From Methanomassiliicoccus sp. (lineage in GTDB: Archaea > Thermoplasmatota > Thermoplasmata > Methanomassiliicoccales > Methanomassiliicoccaceae), in NCBI GenBank assembly GCA_018262895.1, contig JADFDJ010000001.1, positions 224,083 to 288,082 of the forward strand: a stretch of DNA of 64,000 bases, in the 5' to 3' direction. Every line of letters begins with the position of its first letter. Position 1 is the first letter of the stretch. Position numbers and translations under genes: made by a program. Below the pieces are notes generated by a model, which was given only the letters and a program-made list of their open reading frames with translations, was not told the origin of the DNA and did not search any database. Shown piece after piece: positions 49,173-57,899 of this stretch.

Positions 49173-49595
49173 ATGGCCGGGACAGTTAAGGGACATGAAG
49201 GCAGACCATGCAGGATCGCTTTCGCATCGGAGGGCAGGACGCTGGAGGATAGGATATCCAACTCTTTGGCTGGGGCCCCTTACTTCGTTATAGCGGAGGG
49301 AAGCCCCGAAAACCTCTCGGTCATCGAGAACAGCGCCAAGGGTCTCGGTTCTGGTGCGGGGGAGGAGGCCGCCAGGATCCTCCTGAAGCAGAAGATCACC
49401 ATCCTTGTTACTGGTAACATCGGTCCGGCCGCGGCACGAGCGCTTCAGGACGGCAACGTGGTCATCCATGCGGGCTGCTCAGGCAAGATCAATGAGGCGA
49501 TAGAGAAATGCCTATCCGGCAAGCTCATCGAGACCAAGGGCGCGAGCTACTCAGGGTGCTTGGAGAGCCCGGGGACCGCGAAGGCCAGGCAGTGA
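49173..49595 (+). CDS. NifX/NifB-C-type (FeMo-cofactor family) protein A
   Basis: The 140-residue protein has the dinitrogenase iron-molybdenum cofactor fold: IAFASEGRTLEDRISNSLAGA at the start, YFVIAEGSPENLSVIEN, and LVTGNIGPAAARALQDGNVVIHAGCSG. It has extra Cys residues (HAGCSG, IEKCLSG, YSGCLES) and a longer tail than usual. These small proteins bind Fe-S or Mo-Fe precursors, or act elsewhere; no nif genes are in this window. It has an AAAGGTGAGC ribosome binding site and converges on a relative at 49663. Confidence 0.83.
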   Translation: MAGTVKGHEGRPCRIAFASEGRTLEDRISNSLAGAPYFVIAEGSPENLSVIENSAKGLGSGAGEEAARILLKQKITILVTGNIGPAAARALQDGNVVIHAGCSGKINEAIEKCLSGKLIETKGASYSGCLESPGTAKARQ

Positions 49596-49609
49596 TCCTC
49601 CGCGCTAAA

Positions 49610-49634
49610 GCCGGCAGATCATGTGATCGCCGGC
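49610..49634. terminator. Strong hairpin between the two NifX-type genes
   Basis: GCCGGC-A-GATCA-TG-TGATC-GCCGGC has 11 paired bases on each side with one bulged A. It lies 15 bp after the first gene end and 29 bp before the second, so it may terminate both transcripts. No T-run follows it. Confidence 0.45.
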
Positions 49635-49662
49635 CGCGGTGGGCATAGCAGTACGTCGCCTA

Positions 49663-50025
49663 TCAATCGTTCTGGACGCTTATCCTCTCAGGTGAGGTCA
49701 CTTTCAGTGAGCCTTCGCGGAGCTGCTCGAGGACGTTGCGAACGCTACCGTCGGCACCGGAGAGGACCCTGATGCCGAGCTCCTGGCACTGCATCGCGGC
49801 CTTGGCGCCGAGATGGGAGACTATAACCGTGTCAGCTCCTATCCCCTTAAGCAGCTCCGGGGGGCTGAGCGTCCCGCCCATGTGGTCGCTGGTATTATCG
49901 ATCACCGTCAGGTGCCCGGTCTCCAGGTTGGCAATGGTGTAGGTGGGCGCCTTCCCGAAGTGTTCGAACAGCCTATCCTCCAGCCCCTTATTGCCCTGCG
50001 TCGGTATGGCTACAACGATCATCAT
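49663..50025 (-). CDS. NifX/NifB-C-type (FeMo-cofactor family) protein B
   Basis: The 120-residue protein has the same fold as its convergent neighbour: VVAIPTQGNKGLEDRLFEHFGKAPTYTIANLETG, then SPPELLKGIGADTVIVSHLGAKAAMQ and GIRVLSGADGSVRNVLEQL. It lacks the Cys residues of the other copy except one (MQCQELG). GAGGTG precedes a pair of ATGs at 50025 and 50022; either can be the start. Confidence 0.83.
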   Translation of the reverse strand: MMIVVAIPTQGNKGLEDRLFEHFGKAPTYTIANLETGHLTVIDNTSDHMGGTLSPPELLKGIGADTVIVSHLGAKAAMQCQELGIRVLSGADGSVRNVLEQLREGSLKVTSPERISVQND

Positions 50026-50128
50026 TACACCTCATCCCGATGAAAGTGGCCTGCTGCAGGCGCATGCATCGGCAATGTAGATTACTAGGGTAGTAATGGG
50101 TATTAGACTTGCTCCGGAAATGTTCGGC

Positions 50129-50788
50129 CTACCTGTTCTCAAGGTAGTCCTCGATTATCGCTTTCTCCGCCCTCTTCAGGATCTCCCCCAGCGTGGACGG
50201 GCGCACCTTCATCTTCTTGGCCAGTCCATCCAGATAGATCCGCTTGGGCATTTCGTAGTATCCCTCCTTGACAGCTGTCCGGAGAACCTCCTCCTGCCGT
50301 TTGGTGAGCAGATTGGCCTCGCGTATAGCCCTCACCCACTCCACCTCCGTCTCGCACCCGGCATCCCTCAGGGACTTGACTAGGGAGAGGAGCGAGCCCT
50401 CCATGCCTGTGACCAGCTTCCATCGCACCTTCCCCTCGCCCATGCTGTACGCGGACATCAAGAAGCAGTCCGAGGCCGCCAGGGCCTGGCTTGCACAGCA
50501 GCTGCGGTTGATCACCGATGCGGAGATGCGGCCATCATCAGTGCGGGATATCTCCACCCTCTCCACCGACGGATGGGACCTTATCTTCTCTAACAGACCA
50601 GCACTGTCCACATCATCGTCGAACTCGATCAGGCTGCGGCCGCCCTTGCTGCCATAGGGGAGGCAGGTTCGGAACTGGACGCTCTTGTCCCCGCTAGGGC
50701 ACAGCGTAGAGACCCAGGTGTCCGGAGGTCTGACGACGATTGATGCTTCCATCATGACAACGGAATGGAGGTACACCTTTTCAAACAT
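50129..50788 (-). CDS. HTH-10 (Bat-type) transcriptional regulator
   Basis: The protein has an N-terminal beta-rich sensor half (VVRPPDTWVSTLCPSGDKSVQ) with a Cys pair in INRSCCASQALAASDCF. A C-terminal HTH-10 domain follows, LLTKRQEEVLRTAVKEGYYEMPKRIYLDGLAKKM and STLGEILKRAEKAIIEDYL in pattern, as in haloarchaeal Bat regulators. The ATG at 50788 fits a leaderless start 28 bp after the TATA box; ATGs at 50755 and 50752 are closer to the usual family start. A 12-bp palindrome lies just upstream of its TATA box. Confidence 0.85.
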   Translation of the reverse strand: MFEKVYLHSVVMMEASIVVRPPDTWVSTLCPSGDKSVQFRTCLPYGSKGGRSLIEFDDDVDSAGLLEKIRSHPSVERVEISRTDDGRISASVINRSCCASQALAASDCFLMSAYSMGEGKVRWKLVTGMEGSLLSLVKSLRDAGCETEVEWVRAIREANLLTKRQEEVLRTAVKEGYYEMPKRIYLDGLAKKMKVRPSTLGEILKRAEKAIIEDYLENR

Positions 50789-50810
50789 GGACCATGTTGT
50801 AACCATGATG

Positions 50811-50820
50811 TAGATATAAA
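50811..50820 (-). promoter_or_regulatory. TATA box of the HTH-10 regulator gene
   Basis: On the minus strand TTTATATCTA is centred about 27 bp before the ATG at 50788. Confidence 0.55.
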
Positions 50821-50835
50821 GGAGAGTACTAGCGG

Positions 50836-50847
50836 ACGAACGTTCGT
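50836..50847. promoter_or_regulatory. 12-bp palindrome, second copy of the symporter operator core
   Basis: ACGAACGTTCGT is a perfect palindrome 16 bp upstream of the HTH-10 gene TATA box and 9 bp past the antiporter stop. With the next base, it shares 13 identical bases with the 18-bp palindrome at 4628-4645. Confidence 0.6.
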
Positions 50848-50855
50848 TGCATGGA

Positions 50856-52601
50856 TCATACCATGCCGTGGTCGAGCCTGCTTTTCAACCCCTCGGAGAA
50901 CCTCCGGTAGCTCTTCCACGTCAGATACAGCGCCAGGAGCCAGGTGCTGATGATGAGGATCAGGCCGAGGTAGTGAGCTCCGCCGATCGCGGCAAGCAGG
51001 GGTAGGAAGAGGAACGCTAGTGTGACCATCAAGAAACCATACCCGAAGTTACGGACCATCCTGTAACGGGGAGTTCCCTCTTGCTGATCGTCGTTCATAC
51101 TGCCTGGGCCTCCTCCGGTTATCGCATCGGCCATCCGCCCTATGCCCAGGAGAGCATTGAGAACCACTGGTGTGATCAGCAATAGTATGATGGTGAACGT
51201 GAGAAGCATGGGTAGAGCATCACCATCCATAACGACCAGGAAGCCATCGGCCTCCTCTGCCAGGATATTGATGACCAGCATCAGGGAGATCATGACAACG
51301 AGGTCGACCGCAATGAGAAGCATCTCCATACGGGCCCTCCTGCGGGTCTCGGGAGCGACATCGAAGCGGTCGCATACGTCCGCCTTGAACATGCTGACGC
51401 GGTGAAAGCTGCTTGACAGCGTGGCCGGGACCAGCTTATCGATCCGGTCATAGATGCGCAGGGAGTTCTTCGACAATACCGGCATGACCACCATGGTGAT
51501 CAGGGCCGCGCCGATGATCACCGAGTAGAACTGCCTATCTACCTGACCAGCTCCCACGGCCAGCTGGGTGATGATGAACGCGAACTCTCCCATGGCCACC
51601 AGGCTTACCGCCACCTGGAAGCTGGAACGCATCTTCATGTTGTTGATGTAGCAGGCCACGCTGACGCTTATGACCTTGCCGATGATGAACATGAGGGCGA
51701 TGGCCAGGGCCATCGGCAATCCGCTGATGATGAGGGCAGGATCAATCTGTAGGCCTATGGAGATGAAGAACACGGCCATGAACAGCTCCTTCATCGGCTC
51801 CACCTTGGACTTGATGATGCTGACGAATGAGGACTGGGAGACTATCAGGCCCATGACGAAGGCCCCTATGGCGATGGACAGCCCGATGCTGCTGGAGACG
51901 AGCGCCGAGGTGAAGCACAGGGCGACGGCGAAGAGGAGGAGGATCTCCCCGGAGTACCTGCTCCCGACCCAGTCCAGGAGCTTTGGTATGCAGAGGGCGC
52001 CTAAGACGATGACGATGGAGACGAAGAGTATGATGAGGGCCACCATCCCGATGGTGGACTGGATGGTGGGTGACTCCCCGTTGAGCAGGGGGGCGGCCAG
52101 GGTGAGGATTATCACCTGCCCTATGTCCTCCAGCACGGTGATCCCCACGGCGGCCTTGGCCACCTGCGTGTTCATCATCTTCAGGCTGTGGAGCACGCCC
52201 ACCACCACGGCGGTGCTGGTGCCGGATATGATGGCCCCCAGGAATATCGAGGACACCGGACCGAGGCCCAGCATCATGCCCACCAGGTAACCGACCATCA
52301 CCATCATGGTCATCTCCATCGTGACCACGATGATAGTGAAGGAGCCTATCCTCCTCATCTCCCTGAGGTTCAGCTCCATCCCGATATAGAACATCAGGAG
52401 CACGATGCCCAGGTTCGAGAGGAAGAACACGGTGGAGTACTGCACCGTGACCTCAGGGAGCATGGTGGGTCCAAGGACTATGCCGGCCACGAGATAACCT
52501 ATTATGGTGGGCATCTTCAGCCTGACCAGGACTATGGAGCATATGCCCGCCACCGCCGTGAGGAAGGTGATGTCAAGTAGTAATCTGGTCTCCGCTTCCA
52601 T
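50856..52601 (-). CDS. CPA2-family cation:proton antiporter (KefB/NapA-like)
   Basis: The 581-residue protein has about 12 helices of the CPA2 fold (IIGYLVAGIVLGPTMLP, LGIVLLMFYIGMELNL, GAIISGTSTAVVVGVL and AVGITVLEDIGQVIIL with the acidic residue of the ion site). A C-terminal extra membrane section follows (about 430-570, three more spans) with no TrkA-N or TrkA-C domain. It exchanges Na+ or K+ for H+. The promoter is probably the AT-rich run near 52735-52765, giving a leader of about 115 nt. Confidence 0.88.
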   Translation of the reverse strand: MEAETRLLLDITFLTAVAGICSIVLVRLKMPTIIGYLVAGIVLGPTMLPEVTVQYSTVFFLSNLGIVLLMFYIGMELNLREMRRIGSFTIIVVTMEMTMMVMVGYLVGMMLGLGPVSSIFLGAIISGTSTAVVVGVLHSLKMMNTQVAKAAVGITVLEDIGQVIILTLAAPLLNGESPTIQSTIGMVALIILFVSIVIVLGALCIPKLLDWVGSRYSGEILLLFAVALCFTSALVSSSIGLSIAIGAFVMGLIVSQSSFVSIIKSKVEPMKELFMAVFFISIGLQIDPALIISGLPMALAIALMFIIGKVISVSVACYINNMKMRSSFQVAVSLVAMGEFAFIITQLAVGAGQVDRQFYSVIIGAALITMVVMPVLSKNSLRIYDRIDKLVPATLSSSFHRVSMFKADVCDRFDVAPETRRRARMEMLLIAVDLVVMISLMLVINILAEEADGFLVVMDGDALPMLLTFTIILLLITPVVLNALLGIGRMADAITGGGPGSMNDDQQEGTPRYRMVRNFGYGFLMVTLAFLFLPLLAAIGGAHYLGLILIISTWLLALYLTWKSYRRFSEGLKSRLDHGMV

Positions 52602-52929
52602 CGATTACCCCAGCTTCTCCATCATCTTCCCCTTCCACTATGCCGGCCCCCGAGAAGGACGGAACGGAACTTAAGGGACACCCAACTAACTTTCCAACGA
52701 CAGGCCCAGGACCGTTCCCGCCTCCCGAGGATTAGTATAAAACTATTATAATTAAAATAGGTTTCGGGATGGCTAGCGACCATCGATGGCCGGTGGAGGG
52801 GGCGTCCGGCCGATTCTATCCCTCGAGATAATGAGGACTGGAGGGATGGAGCTTATGCTCACGGTACTCCTATGAAGCTGCGCTCGTTCTAAATAAGGCC
52901 CGACCTATGGCAGGTACAGAGGTGCGGCA
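52602..52929. other. Intergenic region between divergent antiporter and nitroreductase genes
   Basis: About 330 bp. A strongly AT-rich block at about 52733-52766 probably serves the antiporter. TAAATAA at 52890-52896 is the TATA box of the nitroreductase gene. No gene is seen. Confidence 0.5.
52890..52896 (+). promoter_or_regulatory. TATA box of the nitroreductase gene
   Basis: TAAATAA (context TTCTAAATAAGG) lies about 37 bp before the ATG at 52930 and leaves a short leader that includes the ribosome binding site GAGGTG. Confidence 0.5.
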
Positions 52930-53727
52930 ATGCAAGAGGAGCTCTATCGCGCGATCTTTGAGCGCCGGTCCGTACGGAAGTTCGAGGACGTGGAACTGAA
53001 GGAAGGGGTTCTGGCCAGGTTGAGAACGTTCACCTCCGAGGTGAGGCCTCTGTTCCCCGAGATACGCACGGACTTCAGGGTCGTGGGGCCCGAGGAAGTG
53101 AAAGGCCTTTTCAAGGTCAAGGCCCCCCACTACCTGGTAGCGTTCTCCGAGAAGAAGGATGGGGACGCCGCCAACGTGGGGTTCATGCTGCAGCAGGTGG
53201 ACCTCCATCTGGTGTCCATAGGGCTGGGTGCCTGCTGGCAGGGGGGGCCCCGACTGACGCGGGCCTCGCGAGAAGGGTCCGAGCTGGAACCGGTCATCCT
53301 CCTGGCCTTCGGCATACCTCTCAGGGACGAGAGGAGAAAGGGCGCACCCGATTTCGACCGCCGGCCGCTCTCAGAGATAACCGAGATCAGCGGTCATGAG
53401 GAGATCCTCGAGGCGGCGAGGCTGGCGCCGTCCGCGATGAACAGGCAGCCATGGTACTTCACCGCCGGGGAGAACGGCTCCATAAATGTCTATGCCGCCC
53501 GATCGTCCGTGAGGGAGCGGATGAACCTGGTCAGCGCGGGTATCGCGCTGTGCCACATGTGGCTGGCAGCGGCCCACCAGGGTTTCAGCGTGGGCTTCGA
53601 CCGGGAACCGGACGAGACCACGGGTCCCAAGGGCTACGACTACGTGGCCACGATGATCACCCGGCATGCCTCCGGCGCTCAGTCCCAGGTAGGGAACGTA
53701 GCGAAGGGGGGCCGTCAGGTCTCCTGA
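52930..53727 (+). CDS. Nitroreductase-family protein (TM1586-like)
   Basis: The 265-residue protein starts with the FMN-binding nitroreductase motif LYRAIFERRSVRKFEDVELK and has the duplicated layout of the TM1586 subgroup, with a second half beginning at EILEAARLAPSAMNRQPWYF. GLGACWQGG and ALCHMWLAAAHQGF are typical core helices. It likely uses FMN to reduce an unknown substrate. The end overlaps the convergent helicase gene by 13 bp. Confidence 0.87.
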   Translation: MQEELYRAIFERRSVRKFEDVELKEGVLARLRTFTSEVRPLFPEIRTDFRVVGPEEVKGLFKVKAPHYLVAFSEKKDGDAANVGFMLQQVDLHLVSIGLGACWQGGPRLTRASREGSELEPVILLAFGIPLRDERRKGAPDFDRRPLSEITEISGHEEILEAARLAPSAMNRQPWYFTAGENGSINVYAARSSVRERMNLVSAGIALCHMWLAAAHQGFSVGFDREPDETTGPKGYDYVATMITRHASGAQSQVGNVAKGGRQVS

Positions 53728-56700
53728 TGATCCTCTCCGAGACCCAAGCGGTCTAGGTGGTCCCAGAACCTGCCAGGGACCCTGATCTCGACCTCATGCT
53801 CGTAGCCTGGCACCTTCATTACGACGGTGTCACAAACTGAGCGCAGGTGCTTCCAAAGATATGAGGATGCATAGTCGTCAATGTCCGCGGGCATGCTGTC
53901 CAGCAGGCTGCGTGAGCATACCACGATGAGCCTCTCCCGAGCCCGGGAGAATATTACGTTGGTGCGGTTCAGGTCGAGGATGAAGTCTGCGCTGCCGGTT
54001 ATGGCCCCGGCGTCGCTCTGGGTACCGGAGACCATTATGGTCTCGCACTCCCCGCCCTGGAGCCTCTCCACGGTGTCGATGAGCTTGAGGTGGTACTTGA
54101 AATCCTTCTCCAGCATGCTCCGTAGCAGCCCCCGCTGGGCGCGGTGGGGGGTGATGACGGACACTGTGGCCGGGGGCACCTCGTGCTCCTCCACCCCCCG
54201 GGCGGCCATGATGTCGCATATGAGCTTGGCCTCGAACAGGTTGCTCTTCCGCGAGCAGGACTCATCGTGCACCACCAGGTACACACCCTTCTCGTGCCAT
54301 AGGTCCGCCAGGGAGGATACCCCTCCGCTCTTGATCTCCTGCCGCTTCCTCGACCGCAGCTCCACCCCTTCCTCAGCATACACGCCTGAGATTAGGTGGG
54401 TGAGCTCTGGGGTGAGGCGGTAGGTGACGGTGAGAGCGGACCTCCCTATCGCACCCGGAGGTGTCCTCTCGCTCAGCCCCCTGACCGCCTCATAGCAGCT
54501 CTGGTGAGGGGCCAGGGCGATCACCTGCTCCCTGCTCTCCTCCTCCCAGTCGTGGGAGGTTATGGGCGATAGCTGCTTGTGGTCTCCCACGAGCATTATC
54601 TCCCCGTCCCCCGCAAGCAACGTCGCCAGGGCTAGGAAGTCGGGGAACACCATCATGCTGGCCTCATCGATCATGAGGCCGTCGGTACGCATCGGGCCTG
54701 AGCGCTGGAAGCGATCGGCCATCTTCAGCAGCTCTCCGACCGTACCGCACAGCACCACGTCGCCCCTCTCCATCTCCTCGCGGATTAGCGCGTCGTTCCA
54801 TGTACCGACCTCCCCTTCTTTGGGCAGCGTGTCCCCGCTGACCAGGCGGAGGACCTTATGGGGCCGGTGCTCCAGGCCTGCCATGGCCGCTGCCTGCAGG
54901 AAGCGCGGGGATGCGTCACGGATGCGTGCTGTTAGCTCGTTGACGGCCGTGTGGGTGTTCGCCGAGAGCAGGAACAGCTTCCTCCGCGGCCTGGCGGCGA
55001 GGCGGGCGAGCACGGCCGCGGCCGCGGTGTTGGTCTTGCCCGTCCCCGGCGGCCCCAGGAGCAGCTGCACGGTGCAAGCAAGGCCGTCCATGCACGATCG
55101 CAGCTGCACCTCGTCCAGCCTGTGACCGTCCAGGTCCATGGAGGCGAGCGCCGCCTGCAAGGTGGCGAGGGATGCATCGCTCATCCGCTCCCTCACGGGA
55201 ACGGTAGGCCCCTGGGGGTCGAACCATCGGACGATGGGGGACCCACCGTGCTCGCTGAGCCAGGCATCGACGCGGGCCCGGGCGTAGTTGGAAAGGCTCT
55301 CCCCCACCAGCGCCTGGCTGCCCTCCTTCAGGTCCTTGCCGTATGACGGGAGGAGGTACCTTCCCATGGGGCCGTCGGACCGGCCGCTCTTGACGATGCT
55401 CGCCAGGAAGGCTCCTCTCTCGCGGTCGAGCACCTTGACCGTGGCGGTGACCCCCAGATTGAGGAGCTCCCTGATGGTCTGGCTCTCCTCTATGTCCCCG
55501 GAGTAGGGGGCCAGGCGGACGAAGCTGCCCACGTCCAGGGTGCAGGAGGCGAAGTAGGCCTGGGGATCTAGGCGGAAGCGTTCCAGGTCCACCTCCCCGC
55601 CCACGTGCTCCTGGCCCTGCTCCTCGAACTTGAACAGACCGGTTATCGGAAGGGCGGAACCGTCGGCCACGCGGGCGGAGGGGGAGCGCAGGGAGTCGAT
55701 GAGCCAAGCTGCCCTCTTCACGTGATGGTCCAGCCTCAGGAAGTCCAGGCAGGCCTCGACGATGTCGTACCGGGAGGTGAAGTACGTTCCGATGTGCCTC
55801 AGCTCCCCCAGCGGAACGGGGGGCTTCTCGATGTGATAGTTCTTGTACAGCCTCTCCTCGATCCAGCGTAGCGCCTGGCACTTGGCCAGGAGGAAGGCGG
55901 AGATCGTGGGCGCGTTCCCCCCGCGGCGGTAGTCCTCCAGGGCCCGGGGCAGCATGTTGTCCTTCCCCACCCTTCGCGGAAGGGCGTCCCACATCGCATA
56001 CCAGTAGGGGGCGTTGACGTCGGAGCTGAAGTAGGTGCGGACCTCAAAGAAACCGCTCTGCGCTCCCGGGGCATCGCGTTCGCACCACTCGCCCTCGGGG
56101 TCCGTGGCGAGCGCGGTGCGGAAATCGAAGATGTCCCGCCGCATGACGTACGAGAGGTCCGTGGCCCTTCCGCCGACCGTCCTCGTCCAATGGAATCGGG
56201 AGGAGCCGAACCAGCGCATGGAGGCGGCGATGACCGGGCTGAGGCCGGTGTAGCCCACCGTTACCTTGTGCCTGACCTCGTCCGCCAGGGGCGTGTAGAT
56301 CGTCTGCTCCAGGTCCGCCCGGCACTCCGCCCGGCACCCCAGCAGCTCGGTGAGATGGTGCAGCAGCGGGCCCCCGCAGCGGTAGCAGGCATCGATGAGG
56401 TGGCCCATGTCGCCCTGGGACCAGGTATAGAGATGCAGTGGCCTCCACCCGCTCCCTCCAGCCCGTACGATGGCGTCGACCAGCTCATCGAAGAAGCCGC
56501 CTATTAGCTCCCTCTCGGCCCTGTCGTCCTCGCCCACATCGCCCGTCCAGGCCCTCGTGATCAGGCGGACGACCTCCTGGGACCGGATGGCCGGCCCGTC
56601 CTCCTCCTTCCCTGAGACCTCCCTGAGCTCGGGGTCGGGGGTGCGGTCGCCGCTATAGGGTGTGAGAAGGGAGAGCTCGCTGTCGGTGACATGGGCGGCC

Positions 56701-57830
56701 AGCCCTACCAGGCGGTCCTCGATGTAATCGTACTCCACGTCCAGGAACACCCTGACCAATGGCTGCCCCTCCGGGCCCACGTGGGCGGGGAGCAGGCCCG
56801 GACCGGTATGCCCTAAAGGCATGACCCCGAAGTCCCCCTGCTGGCAGCCGGACATGTTGGACCTCCGCGCCTTGGCGCGCACGATGAGGTCCCCCAGGTC
56901 GGAGCTGAAGCCGATGGTGCGTCTAAGCGCGGCAGCGCTGTCTCCATGGGGATCGAGGCTTGCCAGGTCATCGATGGTGGCGATGCCCGCTTGACGCAGC
57001 ATACGGACCTCCGAGGGATCGATGCCCAGCAGCTCCAGCCGCCTCCGGCGGGCGCTGTCAGGCATGCAGATGGGGCAGTGCACGCAGGCCCCGCACTTGG
57101 CGTCGAGACGGTAGCTGAGGTCCTCCAGGTCGGTCCGGGCGATGCGGGCCAGAGGGCCATCGGCGGAGAGAAGGTTGCGCAGGTCCCCCATCTCCTCCAC
57201 CAGGTCCAGCGACGGGAGCCCCAGGGCGTCCTGGACATGGTTGCTGCCGGGGTCGATGCGGGCGACCACCGACTCCAGGACCACATCGTCATAGCGCACT
57301 CCTCCCACCTCCAGACCGTGGTGCTCGAGGTGATCGCCCACCATGGCCCGGTAGGCCGCCAGCTGGACGCGATGGTAGGTCTTGTCCCTGCGGCTGGCCT
57401 TGCACTCCACGATGCGAAGGACGGGCACACCGTCGCGCCATCTGAGTATGAGGAAGTCCATCCTCCCGGAGAGCATGAAGTCGCCCACCTCGCCCTCTAT
57501 CTCCACCTCCCGGGCGAACACTTCGGAACCGGGTGCCATTGCCCGGACGGATGCCAGGAAGCTTTGCCAGGAGATCCGGCACTCCCCCTCCGGGGGGCAG
57601 GGGTTCAGAAGGCGGACCCTTGTGCCCAGGGACCGCTCCAGCTCCTCCTCCCTCTCCCTCCCGCGGACTGCCAGGATGGGGTTCAGGGGCCCCCGCACCC
57701 GGCCGTAGAAAGGAAAGCGGCGGGCGATCTCGGACTTGTCCAGCCTCAGCTTGAAGCTGCGCTCGCAGCAGTGCTGATCGACGTACTCGCCGATATCGGT
57801 CACAACCACCAGGCTCTTCTTCTCGCTCAT
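53715..57830 (-). CDS. Giant nuclease-helicase fusion (Fe-S RecB/Cas4-like nuclease, RNase H-like, SF1 helicase)
   Basis: This 1371-residue protein has three parts. Residues about 10-260 form a PD-(D/E)xK nuclease: early Cys pair (QHCCERSF), GRMDFLILRW, VECKASRRDK, VQLAAYRAM, then CGACVHCPIC. The one-early, three-late Cys layout is that of Cas4/AddB/Dna2 Fe-S nucleases. Residues about 355-620 open with FLDVEYDYIEDRLVGLAAHV, an RNase H-like exonuclease start as in TM0106-family proteins. A linker follows, and from about 900 on an SF1 helicase: LLLGPPGTGKTNTAAAAV (Walker A, about 925), MIDEASMM (about 1053), LVGDHKQLSPI and NRTNVIFSRARERLIVV. It probably processes DNA ends or flaps. It stands alone, with no cas or defence genes nearby. 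Confidence 0.87.
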   Translation of the reverse strand: MSEKKSLVVVTDIGEYVDQHCCERSFKLRLDKSEIARRFPFYGRVRGPLNPILAVRGREREEELERSLGTRVRLLNPCPPEGECRISWQSFLASVRAMAPGSEVFAREVEIEGEVGDFMLSGRMDFLILRWRDGVPVLRIVECKASRRDKTYHRVQLAAYRAMVGDHLEHHGLEVGGVRYDDVVLESVVARIDPGSNHVQDALGLPSLDLVEEMGDLRNLLSADGPLARIARTDLEDLSYRLDAKCGACVHCPICMPDSARRRRLELLGIDPSEVRMLRQAGIATIDDLASLDPHGDSAAALRRTIGFSSDLGDLIVRAKARRSNMSGCQQGDFGVMPLGHTGPGLLPAHVGPEGQPLVRVFLDVEYDYIEDRLVGLAAHVTDSELSLLTPYSGDRTPDPELREVSGKEEDGPAIRSQEVVRLITRAWTGDVGEDDRAERELIGGFFDELVDAIVRAGGSGWRPLHLYTWSQGDMGHLIDACYRCGGPLLHHLTELLGCRAECRADLEQTIYTPLADEVRHKVTVGYTGLSPVIAASMRWFGSSRFHWTRTVGGRATDLSYVMRRDIFDFRTALATDPEGEWCERDAPGAQSGFFEVRTYFSSDVNAPYWYAMWDALPRRVGKDNMLPRALEDYRRGGNAPTISAFLLAKCQALRWIEERLYKNYHIEKPPVPLGELRHIGTYFTSRYDIVEACLDFLRLDHHVKRAAWLIDSLRSPSARVADGSALPITGLFKFEEQGQEHVGGEVDLERFRLDPQAYFASCTLDVGSFVRLAPYSGDIEESQTIRELLNLGVTATVKVLDRERGAFLASIVKSGRSDGPMGRYLLPSYGKDLKEGSQALVGESLSNYARARVDAWLSEHGGSPIVRWFDPQGPTVPVRERMSDASLATLQAALASMDLDGHRLDEVQLRSCMDGLACTVQLLLGPPGTGKTNTAAAAVLARLAARPRRKLFLLSANTHTAVNELTARIRDASPRFLQAAAMAGLEHRPHKVLRLVSGDTLPKEGEVGTWNDALIREEMERGDVVLCGTVGELLKMADRFQRSGPMRTDGLMIDEASMMVFPDFLALATLLAGDGEIMLVGDHKQLSPITSHDWEEESREQVIALAPHQSCYEAVRGLSERTPPGAIGRSALTVTYRLTPELTHLISGVYAEEGVELRSRKRQEIKSGGVSSLADLWHEKGVYLVVHDESCSRKSNLFEAKLICDIMAARGVEEHEVPPATVSVITPHRAQRGLLRSMLEKDFKYHLKLIDTVERLQGGECETIMVSGTQSDAGAITGSADFILDLNRTNVIFSRARERLIVVCSRSLLDSMPADIDDYASSYLWKHLRSVCDTVVMKVPGYEHEVEIRVPGRFWDHLDRLGLGEDHQET

Positions 57831-57899
57831 TGCCTGCCCTCAGGTCGCACCGGGGGTAGCTCTGGACCCAGCCCGGTGCCTGGATACGCTAACGCATCC

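Noticed and set aside
53715..57830. Nuclease-helicase considered as part of a CRISPR-Cas or defence island
   Set aside because: No repeats, cas genes, toxin-antitoxin pairs, integrase or other defence genes lie nearby. The neighbours are a nitroreductase and a surface protein, so only the single gene is reported.
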